Shown: piece by piece, positions 53,047 through 59,490 of the stretch
How positions within the stretch are numbered: the first letter of the stretch is position 1
Layout of the letters: each line of letters begins with the position of its first letter
Assembly: GCF_019752415.1 (NCBI RefSeq)
Contig: NZ_JAIEME010000066.1
Span: 1 to 59,490, forward strand
Direction: 5' to 3'
Length of the DNA: 59,490 nt
Source: Nitrosomonas sp.
GTDB taxonomy: Bacteria; Pseudomonadota; Gammaproteobacteria; Burkholderiales; Nitrosomonadaceae
Made by a program: the position numbers and the translations under genes
The notes under the pieces: model-generated
What the model saw: only the letters and a program-made list of their open reading frames with translations
What the model was told of the DNA's origin: nothing
Database searches by the model: none

Positions 53047-54435
53047 ATGTCTTTCAGTATAGCCAACCTGTTATCACAACATCGCACGGATAAATTTGAT
53101 TTGCACGAGCGGTATTTAAACGCTCAGATGGTCAAGGTTTTGAAAACGATTGGTTATGATCGGAATTATGAGCGCGCTGCCGGGCAATATCTGTATGACG
53201 AACAGGGTAACGAATATCTGGATCTGCTGAGTGGTTTCGGTGTTTATGCGTTTGGCCGCAATCATCCGACCATCGTCAATGCTTTGAAAGAAGTTTTGTC
53301 ACTTGAGATGCCCGATTTGGTGCAGATGGATGTATCGATTTTGAGCGGTTTACTGGCTAAGGAAATTTTGACCACGGCACCGGACAATCTGGAACGGGTT
53401 TTCTTTTGTAATTCGGGTACGGAAGCGGTTGAGGCGGCGATAAAGTTTGCCCGGTACGTGACCAAGCGCAATCGCATTATTTGTTGCGATCATGCTTACC
53501 ATGGCTTGACGATGGGGGCTTTGTCGCTGAACGGCGAGCAGATTTTCAAAGATGGTTTTGGCCCGTTATTGCAAGACTGCGGTTCGGTTCCATTTAATGA
53601 TCTTGCCGCTTTGGAACAAGCGCTCAGTAGCCGCAGTGTGGCGGCGTTTGTGGTGGAGCCAATTCAGGGCAAAGGCGTGAATATCCCGGATGATAACTAC
53701 CTTCCCGAAGTCGAACGCTTATGTAAGAAATACGGCACATTGTTTGTCGCGGATGAAATTCAAACCGGACTTGGACGCACGGGTAAATTTTGGGCGATTG
53801 AACATTGGGGTGTAAAGCCGGACATGATTTGCATGGCTAAGGCGCTTTCCGGCGGTTTTGTTCCGGTCGGCGCGGTGGCTATGACGCAGCAGATCATGGA
53901 TTGCGTGTTTAATCGTATGGATCGCGCTGTTGTGCATGGTTCCACCTTTTCCAAGAATAATATGGCGATGGCCGCTGGTCTGGCCAGCCTGGAAGTGATA
54001 AAAGCAGAGAAGCTGGTTGAAAACAGTGCGAAAATGGGCGCTGAAATAATTGGCAGAATAAATGCACTAACCGGTCAATTTGAATTTCTGAAAGAAGCGC
54101 GCGGCAAAGGCTCAATGATTGCGGTTGAGTTCAAATCGCCGAATAGTCTGACACTCAAAGCTGCCTGGATGATGCTGGAAGCAGCCAACAAGGGCTTATT
54201 CTGCCAGATGATTACCATTCCGCTATTTAAAGAGCACAGAATCTTGACCCAAGTGGCAGGGCATGGCATGAATGTGGTTAAGATACTGCCACCGCTGATA
54301 CTGACTGAAAAAGACATCAATCACATCATTAGCGCCTTCACCAAAACAATTGCGGATACGCATCAAGTGCCGGGTTCTATTTGGGAACTGGGTAAGAATC
54401 TCGCGGGTCATGCGCTAAAAGCAAAAGCGGGTTAG
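53047..54435 (+). CDS. Class III PLP-dependent aminotransferase, possibly HpnO-like
   Basis: The 462-residue enzyme has class III landmarks: NEYLDLLSGFGVYAFGRNHPTIV, VFFCNSGTEAVEAAIKFAR (phosphate-binding), CDHAYHGLTMGALSLNG (PLP ring-stacking aromatic), VVEPIQGKGVNIPDDNYL, LFVADEIQTGLGRTGKFWAIEHWGVKPDM (Asp to PLP N1) and MAKALSGGFVPVGAV with the Schiff-base Lys. In hopanoid producers HpnO, of this class, makes aminobacteriohopanetriol. The hopanoid genes are 6 kb away and this gene splits an otherwise typical purM / permease pair, so HpnO is a reasonable guess. Acetylornithine- or GABA-type aminotransferase cannot be excluded. It is 6 bp before the permease gene. Confidence 0.75.
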   Translation: MSFSIANLLSQHRTDKFDLHERYLNAQMVKVLKTIGYDRNYERAAGQYLYDEQGNEYLDLLSGFGVYAFGRNHPTIVNALKEVLSLEMPDLVQMDVSILSGLLAKEILTTAPDNLERVFFCNSGTEAVEAAIKFARYVTKRNRIICCDHAYHGLTMGALSLNGEQIFKDGFGPLLQDCGSVPFNDLAALEQALSSRSVAAFVVEPIQGKGVNIPDDNYLPEVERLCKKYGTLFVADEIQTGLGRTGKFWAIEHWGVKPDMICMAKALSGGFVPVGAVAMTQQIMDCVFNRMDRAVVHGSTFSKNNMAMAAGLASLEVIKAEKLVENSAKMGAEIIGRINALTGQFEFLKEARGKGSMIAVEFKSPNSLTLKAAWMMLEAANKGLFCQMITIPLFKEHRILTQVAGHGMNVVKILPPLILTEKDINHIISAFTKTIADTHQVPGSIWELGKNLAGHALKAKAG

Positions 54436-54441
54436 AGCAAT

Positions 54442-55506
54442 ATGAGTACTGAACGCTCCGACGATATCCATTATCTCTGGTGGCTGATGCTGGTTTGCGT
54501 GACGGGCGGGCTGATTTACCTGCTCAGTCCGATATTGACCCCGTTTCTGCTGGCTGCAGTGATTGCCTATATCTGTAATCCCATGGTGACTTTTTTAGCT
54601 GGGAAAAAGCTATCGCGCACAGTGGGTGCGGTATTGGTAATGTTTTTGTTGCTCGGTGTTTTTGCAGCGCTGATCTTAATTATGGTGCCTTTATTCGAAG
54701 AGGAAGCGAGGCGGGTACTGGCTAAGATGCCGGTTTATCTGGATATGTTCAAGAATCATGTGGTTCCCTGGCTGGAAACAAGATTCAACATCAGTTTGCA
54801 GCCTGATATGAATGTACTGAAACAGGCCGTATCAGAACACTGGAAGAGCGCCGGAGGCGTGGCTGCAAAGGTATTGCCATCATTGACCAGTGGCGGGATG
54901 GCGATCGTGGAATTTGTGGTGAATCTGTTGCTAGTGCCCGTGGTTTTGTTTTATATGCTGCGTGATTGGGACATGTTGCTCAAACTGGCCGATGAAATGA
55001 TTCCGCGCTACTGGCATCATCAGGTTTCTCTACTGGCGCGTGAGACGGATCGGATTCTGGCGGAATTTCTGCGCGGGCAATTATCCGTCATAGTACTGAT
55101 GAGTATTTGCTACATCACAGGCCTCTGGCTGGTGGGATTGGAATTCGCATTGCCGATTGGATTGGTAGCCGGTATTCTAGTATTTGTGCCGTATCTTGGC
55201 ATGATCGTCGGTCTGACGCTGGCGACTTTTGCTGCATTGATGCAATTTCAGGGTTGGAGCGGTGTAATTCCGGTTTGGATTGTTTTTGGCGCCGGTCAAT
55301 TGCTCGAGGGCATGTTGATTACACCCTGGTTGGTGGGGGATCGGATCGGGCTGCACCCGGTTATGGTGATATTTGCGTTATTGGCATTCGGTCAATTGTT
55401 CGGTTTCTTTGGTATCTTGCTGGCGTTGCCGGTCAGTGCTGTGCTGCTGGTTTGGTTACGCCATCTTCATGAGCGCTATTTGGGGAGCAATCTCTATAAT
55501 TCATAA
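54442..55506 (+). CDS. perM: AI-2E family (PerM-type) membrane permease
   Basis: The 354-residue protein has about 7-8 transmembrane helices with the family layout: LVCVTGGLIYLLSPILTPFLLAAVIAYICNPMV, then a long soluble insertion (residues 75-150), then VLFYMLRDWDMLL, FLRGQLSVIVLMSICYITGLWLVGLEFALPIGLVAGILVFVPYLGMIVG and LLEGMLITPWLVGDRIGLHPVMVIFALLAFGQLFGFFGILLALPVSAVLLV. Members export small molecules or ions; the substrate is unknown. In betaproteobacteria it normally precedes hda, as here. Confidence 0.88.
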   Translation: MSTERSDDIHYLWWLMLVCVTGGLIYLLSPILTPFLLAAVIAYICNPMVTFLAGKKLSRTVGAVLVMFLLLGVFAALILIMVPLFEEEARRVLAKMPVYLDMFKNHVVPWLETRFNISLQPDMNVLKQAVSEHWKSAGGVAAKVLPSLTSGGMAIVEFVVNLLLVPVVLFYMLRDWDMLLKLADEMIPRYWHHQVSLLARETDRILAEFLRGQLSVIVLMSICYITGLWLVGLEFALPIGLVAGILVFVPYLGMIVGLTLATFAALMQFQGWSGVIPVWIVFGAGQLLEGMLITPWLVGDRIGLHPVMVIFALLAFGQLFGFFGILLALPVSAVLLVWLRHLHERYLGSNLYNS

Positions 55507-55551
55507 CCGCAGTCATTCGCGAAGCGGGACTATGCGTAATGAGCGATTACA

Positions 55552-56229
55552 ATGAAACAGTTGCTGCTGGACATTAAACCCTTGCCACTGCCCACGCTGG
55601 ATAACTTCTTGCCCGGGCGAAACGCTGAATTGCTGCATTTGCTGACAAGTATTCTATCCAACGATGAAAAAGAACGCTTTGTTTACCTCTGGGGCGGTCT
55701 GGGTTGTGGCAAAAGCCATTTATTACAGGCAACGGTTTCAGCCTATACACAAAGAAACTCAAAAGCGGTATATTTCTCCGCTAAAAATCCATGTGAATTT
55801 TTTGTCGATAGCGATATAGATTGTGTCGCAGTTGACGATATTGATTGTCTGGATGCAGCAGCCCAGATCGGATTATTTAATCTCTATAACCAATTGCGCG
55901 ATGAAAGTCAGGCATTTCTGATGGTTAGCGGCGCGACTGCACCGGCGTACTTGAATATGCGGCAGGATCTGGTGACGCGTTTGGGATGGGGGCTGGTGTA
56001 TCAGGTGCATGAATTAACGGAAGAAGAAAAAATGCAGGCGATGAAAAATCATGCCGTTGATTGCGGTTTCGACTTATCACAGGAAATTTGTCTTTATTTG
56101 TTACGGCATGGACGGCGTGATTTGCCGTCGTTAATGATGACGCTGGATGCGCTGGATCGTTACTCTCTGGTTAATCAGCGTCAAATTACCATACCTTTAT
56201 TACGAGAATTATTACAGGTGGCTTCATGA
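55552..56229 (+). CDS. hda: DnaA regulatory inactivator Hda
   Basis: The 225-residue AAA+ protein is a DnaA homologue without the DNA-binding domain. It has an N-terminal clamp-binding peptide (MKQLLLDIKPLPLPTLDNFLPGRN), Walker A LWGGLGCGKSHLLQATV, Walker B-type CVAVDDIDCLDAAAQIGLFNLYNQLRD, and ending helices LLRHGRRDLPSLMMTLDALDRYSLVNQRQITIPLLRELLQ. Hda with the beta clamp stimulates ATP hydrolysis by DnaA and prevents over-initiation. It overlaps the HAD gene by 4 bp. Confidence 0.93.
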   Translation: MKQLLLDIKPLPLPTLDNFLPGRNAELLHLLTSILSNDEKERFVYLWGGLGCGKSHLLQATVSAYTQRNSKAVYFSAKNPCEFFVDSDIDCVAVDDIDCLDAAAQIGLFNLYNQLRDESQAFLMVSGATAPAYLNMRQDLVTRLGWGLVYQVHELTEEEKMQAMKNHAVDCGFDLSQEICLYLLRHGRRDLPSLMMTLDALDRYSLVNQRQITIPLLRELLQVAS

Positions 56230-56888
56230 ATTTAGCATTATTTGATTTGGATAACACACTGATTGCCGGTGACAGTGATTTCCAATGGGCGCAATTTTTG
56301 ATTGAAAAGAAAGCATGGGATCGTGAGTTGCACGAATCTAGGAATCTGGAATTCTACGAGCAATATAAAGCGGGAACGTTGGATATTCATGAATTCCTGG
56401 ATTTTCAGTTAAAGCCGCTGGCGCGTCATCCGCGCGTTCAACTGGAAGCGTGGCGCAGCGAATTCATGTGTAAAAAGATTATGCCACTGATTGCGCCGGG
56501 CACGCGCCAATTGATCGAGCGGCACATGCTGGATGATGATCTGTGCATCATCATTACCGCCACCAACAGCTTTGTCACAGCACCCATTGCACAAGCATTA
56601 GGTATCAGCCATTTGATTGCGACTGAACCGGAAGAAAAAGATGGCGAATTTACCGGCAAAGTGTCAGGCACGCCTTCTTTCAGGGAAGGGAAGATTGAAC
56701 GGCTGGAGAACTGGCTGGATGCGCATAATCTAACCTGGTTATCATTCCTGCGCAGCTGGTTTTATAGTGATTCCCTCAACGATCTGCCCTTGCTCAGCAA
56801 AGTGACCCACCCGGTCGCGGTAGACCCGGATGCTACGTTGAGAAGTCATGCCGAAAGAAATAATTGGCCGATTATTAGTTTGCGTTGA
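56226..56888 (+). CDS. HAD-superfamily IB phosphatase (SerB-like)
   Basis: The 220-residue protein has HAD motif I (LALFDLDNTLIAGDSD, nucleophile Asp-x-Asp), motif II (IIITATNSFVTAPIAQALG), motif III Lys in FREGKIERLENW and motif IV (FYSDSLNDLPLLSKVTHPVAVDPDATLRSHA). It belongs to the SerB/CicA-like IB subfamily that usually follows hda in betaproteobacteria, often before pcnB. The substrate is not known. Its last 19 bases are repeated at 57731-57749, and the neighbour expected downstream is absent here. Confidence 0.88.
   Translation: MNLALFDLDNTLIAGDSDFQWAQFLIEKKAWDRELHESRNLEFYEQYKAGTLDIHEFLDFQLKPLARHPRVQLEAWRSEFMCKKIMPLIAPGTRQLIERHMLDDDLCIIITATNSFVTAPIAQALGISHLIATEPEEKDGEFTGKVSGTPSFREGKIERLENWLDAHNLTWLSFLRSWFYSDSLNDLPLLSKVTHPVAVDPDATLRSHAERNNWPIISLR
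56870..56888 (+). repeat. Left copy of 19-bp direct repeat flanking a toxin-antitoxin segment
   Basis: GATTATTAGTTTGCGTTGA forms the 3' end of the HAD gene, and the same 19 bases occur at 57731-57749. Similarity continues more weakly for about 40 bp after each copy (GCGGATTGGTAGTTCAGGAA here versus CCGAATTGGCGGCTCAGGGAA there). Confidence 0.7.
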
Positions 56889-56997
56889 TAAAGCGAAGCG
56901 GATTGGTAGTTCAGGAAGATCTCTTTGACCGATTACCAAGAGGAAGGTGGTATGATATTAAGATGTGCCCCTTTGTTGCTCGGCCTGCTTGCTTGAT

Positions 56998-57296
56998 TTA
57001 TTCTACAATTCGATTGAGCCAGTAACCGGGTTTTCTGCTTTGATGCATTACAGCAATCACATAGATTTTTTCGTTTGATTGTCTGTAAATTACTGAAAAT
57101 GGAAAACGGGTAAGGATATAACGCCGGAACCCTTTTCTGAATTGGGTCCATACGCCAGGAGGTTCAGCAATGGCCCTATAAGCGTTTTCAATCTCATTGA
57201 TGAAATCACCGCCCAATCCTTTTGCCTGCATTCATACCAGACGACCGATTCACGTATATCGAGCGCAACTTCAGGATGAAAGTAAGCGTTTGTCAC
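56998..57296 (-). pseudogene. RelE/ParE-family toxin, single-base frameshift
   Basis: The toxin begins at 57296 (TNAYFHPEVALDIRESVVWYE) and continues in another frame from about 57231 (QAKGLGGDFINEIENAYRAI, then GFRRYILTRFPFSVIYRQSNEKIYVIAVMHQSRKPGYWLNRI). Loss of one base near 57229-57234 (GAATGCAG where GAAATGCAG would keep the frame) separates the two. Otherwise it is a full ParE-like toxin with conserved Arg and Tyr residues in the core strand. Its ATG overlaps the antitoxin stop by 4 bp. It is probably inactive unless a programmed shift or sequencing error applies. Confidence 0.75.
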
Positions 57297-57520
57297 AACT
57301 CACGGTTCAATTTCAGCTTTATTTCTTCCCAGCTAACCGGTTTCACCGCACCGGAATCAAGTTGCGCGAATCGGCTTTCTGCGACTTGAATCCACGCCTC
57401 ATCAACATGTTTCTCGTTGGCATCATCCAAACTTGAAATCAAGCAATGCGCAAGCGTAGCTTTTTCATGGGACGACAATGTCTTGATATTTTCCAGAATC
57501 CATTTCATCTTATCGGGCAT
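57293..57520 (-). CDS. Addiction-module antitoxin (CHP02574 family)
   Basis: The 75-residue protein matches the putative addiction-module component family. It has SSHEKATLAHCLISSLDDANE followed by VDEAWIQVAESRFAQLDSGAVKPVSWEEIKLKL, the usual form of these ParE-partner antitoxins. It lies directly upstream of the frameshifted toxin with a 4-bp overlap. The antitoxin itself is intact. Confidence 0.75.
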   Translation of the reverse strand: MPDKMKWILENIKTLSSHEKATLAHCLISSLDDANEKHVDEAWIQVAESRFAQLDSGAVKPVSWEEIKLKLNREL

Positions 57521-57886
57521 GATAAACTCTCCGAAACCTTACTAACATGTAGCTTATCATTGAATGATGAGTTGGATTCCGGTATTGATATTTGAGAAAT
57601 CTATCCCGGATGATGCTTGCTTATCCGGAATACTTGCTAAGAGGTAGTGTGATGGTAGATGTGATTGTTCATAGTGTTCTTAGTGGGTGATGTTGGGCTT
57701 TCTTCGGCAGCCCAACCTACCGTGCTGGCAGATTATTAGTTTGCGTTGAGGGGGGCCGAATTGGCGGCTCAGGGAAACGCCTTTGTCAGGCTGATAAGAG
57801 GGAGATGTCATGATGTCAAAACCTGATCCTGGTCTTTGTTCTTTCGTAACTTGATTCCGTATATGTGTCGATGCCTGATGCCATGT
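57521..57886. other. Spacer with right direct repeat and a hairpin repeat
   Basis: The 366 bp hold no gene. At about 57691-57721 a stem-loop GTTGGGCTTTCTTCGG/CAGCCCAACCTAC resembles a common dispersed bacterial repeat. The right copy of the 19-bp repeat follows at 57731-57749, then a GC-richer segment similar to the bases after the HAD gene. Confidence 0.5.
57731..57749 (+). repeat. Right copy of 19-bp direct repeat
   Basis: Identical to 56870-56888, the end of the HAD gene. The pair brackets about 840 bp with the toxin-antitoxin genes. Confidence 0.7.
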
Positions 57887-58222
57887 TTATTTCCTGAGAT
57901 CTAAACTGCCATCATAAATTTGCTCATAAACCGTGTATGGTAAAACGACCGTATCTAGTACGCCGGATAACACTAAATCTACTAACATAAGCTCTGGTGC
58001 GGCTCCCATCCATAGCGTAGGGCTAGACGGTTTCCCGCGTAAAGTGCAAATGTTATAGGAAATACCGCTATAAATTCGCGGAATTGTCTCGCAAGGTGAT
58101 TTGACGTGGCTTAGATTGCGCCGTGGAACGGAGTCGTCACGAAGAACGGTGTTGACGGTTCCGCAGCCGAAGAGTAAGCAAGTTATTGCAAGCGTAACTG
58201 TGAACCAAAGTTTTTTCTTCAT
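57887..58222 (-). CDS. YceK/YidQ family lipoprotein
   Basis: The 111-residue protein has a lipoprotein signal (MKKKLWFTVTLAITCLLFGC, Cys at residue 20) and the YceK/YidQ pattern: RIYSGISYNICTL, then PELMLVDLVLSGVLDTVVLPYTVYEQIYDG. Function of this family is unknown; it is anchored in the cell envelope. It stands alone, leftward, in an accessory region. Confidence 0.75.
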   Translation of the reverse strand: MKKKLWFTVTLAITCLLFGCGTVNTVLRDDSVPRRNLSHVKSPCETIPRIYSGISYNICTLRGKPSSPTLWMGAAPELMLVDLVLSGVLDTVVLPYTVYEQIYDGSLDLRK

Positions 58223-58263
58223 AAGTAAATAGGATTTACCGACGTATATCGCAGGGATTTTAT

Positions 58264-58473
58264 TCAGTTCCGGGCTTTGTCATTCGTTACGTGCTTTCGA
58301 GATGCCCACCGTAATACCGTAATATATTTAACATCATTATTTTTTCCTATACAAAAGATCACTTTCGCAATTCTAAGGTCAGACTCGATTGTTTGAACCC
58401 GATCGGGATTTAACTGAATGGGCGTGCCTAAAATCAAATTTTTACTTGCCTGACACATCTCCAATTCAATCAA
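58264..58473 (-). CDS. Small hypothetical protein
   Basis: A 69-residue frame (MIELEMCQASKNLILGTPIQLNPDRVQTIESDLRI...) without recognised domain, signal or membrane segment. The composition looks protein-like (IAKVIFCIGKNNDVKYITVLRW) but there is no clear ribosome site. It could be a remnant or the first part of an unknown gene. The 260 bp between it and the next frame hold nothing else recognisable. Confidence 0.3.
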   Translation of the reverse strand: MIELEMCQASKNLILGTPIQLNPDRVQTIESDLRIAKVIFCIGKNNDVKYITVLRWASRKHVTNDKARN

Positions 58474-58735
58474 TACCGAGAAAACTAGGGTCTACCATCG
58501 TATTCTGCAGGATGACAGGCTACAGAACCATAGTTTAATATAGCAAACGGACGGGGATGTGGCTCATGGGGTCAGCGGCTGGGATTCTGGTTCGCTAGAC
58601 TTGAAATGCCGTCCCGGTCCTCCTGCGTCATCCGGTGTGTCGTTCGGGATGGTGCCGATCAGTAGATTGTGGCTCTGTATGTAGACGAGACCGGCGGATG
58701 ATTTATCGGTTTAGTTGCAATAGTATGGAGGCCCC

Positions 58736-59362
58736 ATGATCATGGATAATACCCCACAAATTTATGTCAGTGTTGATATAGGTTGTCGTCAGCACAGTGT
58801 GGCAATAGGCCTGTCCAATGGCGATGTGCTGGATGAGTTTTCCATCTTCCACCGCCCGGAAGGTTTTAAACAATTCTTTGAACGTATTGAACATCATCGA
58901 CAACGCCATGGTGGTGCGATAGCGGTAGCAATGGAAGGCTACAATGCATCACCGAAGATGCAGATAATCTTTGGTTCTTACGCTTTATCACTAGCATTGA
59001 CGAATTGACCAAGCTATCGCGTCTACGCGTATCTACCTTGCTAAAGATTCCCGGTGTGGGTCGCAAGTACGCCGATAGTATTGTTGCATGGCAATCGCAT
59101 GCATCATTTAGTCATGAAGTGGAATGGGTCGGCGAGATGATCATTGAAGATGCCCGGCGTATCCTGGCACTCAAAAACGACATCAAAGCATTGGAATTAC
59201 GTTGCAGGATGTTAATGCAAGAATCCCAAGCCGCGCGGCTAATTAGACAGTATTCCAGGGTTTGCTGTGATCTGTGCATCAGAGTTGGCAGGCGAGATTG
59301 GCATCATAGACCGGTTTGCTAGCGAGCGCAGTCTGGCGCTCTATTTGGGAATGGCCAACCTA
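58736..59362 (+). pseudogene. IS110-family transposase, internally deleted, frameshifted and interrupted
   Basis: The start, after ribosome site GGAGG, reads IYVSVDIGCRQHSVAIGLSN with the first catalytic Asp and then GAIAVAMEGYN (Glu). After 58943 the frame breaks. A second frame (from about 59005) carries STLLKIPGVGRKYADSIVAW and IIEDARRILALKNDIKALELRC, and a third (from about 59255) carries FAVICASELAGEIGIIDRFAS and LALYLGMANL. The middle, with the other catalytic Asps, is missing. At 59361 the coding match stops at a TA followed by another element's end. Confidence 0.75.
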
Positions 59363-59490
59363 AGGAAACGCTGAATAATTCATCGCGCAGTAGAGATCAA
59401 GCCGAGTGATTATGTAATATTGCGATAATTTGCCCAATTTTGACCTGAAACGCATCATTTTTTGCATTATTACCCTAATTTCTTTTTTTC
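59363..59490. mobile_element. End of a second element inserted in the IS110 remnant (cut by window edge)
   Basis: After TA (59361-59362) the sequence AGGAAACGCTGAATAA (59363-59378) matches 15 of 16 bases of the MITE end at 48855. The rest to the window edge is AT-rich non-coding DNA with no transposase start seen. It is either another MITE or the full-length parent element. Confidence 0.55.

Overview
The window looks like a chromosomal segment of an ammonia-oxidising betaproteobacterium close to Nitrosomonas. This is inferred from gene content and order, not from a marker gene. Supporting signs are a hopanoid tailoring cluster, the betaproteobacterial neighbourhood purN/purM ... AI-2E permease/hda/HAD, a PEP-CTERM protein, moderate GC with AT-rich spacers, and many decayed IS110, IS21 and IS1595 fragments. 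No rRNA, tRNA or CRISPR array was found.

Layout. 1-2.9 kb: tail of an IS110 transposase, then a leftward glycosyltransferase / HpcH-HpaI aldolase / RmlC-like cupin group. 3-10.6 kb: accessory genes (TonB receptor, LamG protein, SGNH hydrolase, class 3 lipase with an attC-like site at its stop codon, TumE/TumA toxin-antitoxin pair, lipoprotein hydrolase) mixed with IS scars. 10.6-12.1 kb: IS21 remnant, a small membrane protein and an AT-rich non-coding stretch with three perfect DnaA boxes. 12.2-14 kb: ABC-F protein of the YheS type. 14-28.8 kb: flagellar locus, with fliE and the flrB/flrC two-component pair leftward and fliFGHIJK-LMNOPQR rightward. 29-30.8 kb: a coiled-coil protein made of 40 uninterrupted 14-residue repeats, ending at a mobile-element scar. 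31.9-40.7 kb: mnmH and a FAD-domain/selD fusion flank a four-gene operon (fatty acyl-AMP ligase, ceramide reductase-like SDR, acyl carrier protein, serine palmitoyltransferase) that reads as the front half of a bacterial sphingolipid pathway. 40.9-47.5 kb: peptidoglycan-binding lipoprotein, then hpnH-hpnB-hpnM-hpnN. 47.5-51.4 kb: rsmB, a 112-bp MITE, and the purM-purN-DUF3108 operon, all leftward. 51.8-56.9 kb: PEP-CTERM protein, class III aminotransferase (possibly HpnO-like), AI-2E permease, hda, HAD phosphatase. 56.9-59.5 kb: toxin-antitoxin island with a frameshifted toxin between direct repeats, a YceK-like lipoprotein, and a decayed IS110 interrupted by another element at the window edge.

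How the genes work together. The flagellar genes encode the MS-ring, C-ring switch, export ATPase complex and export gate, probably under FlrB/FlrC control. The sphingolipid-like operon and the hopanoid genes lie within 10 kb and both modify outer-membrane lipids. MnmH and SelD form a selenium-to-tRNA pathway. Hda restrains DnaA, which makes the DnaA-box cluster at 11.75-11.95 kb worth testing.
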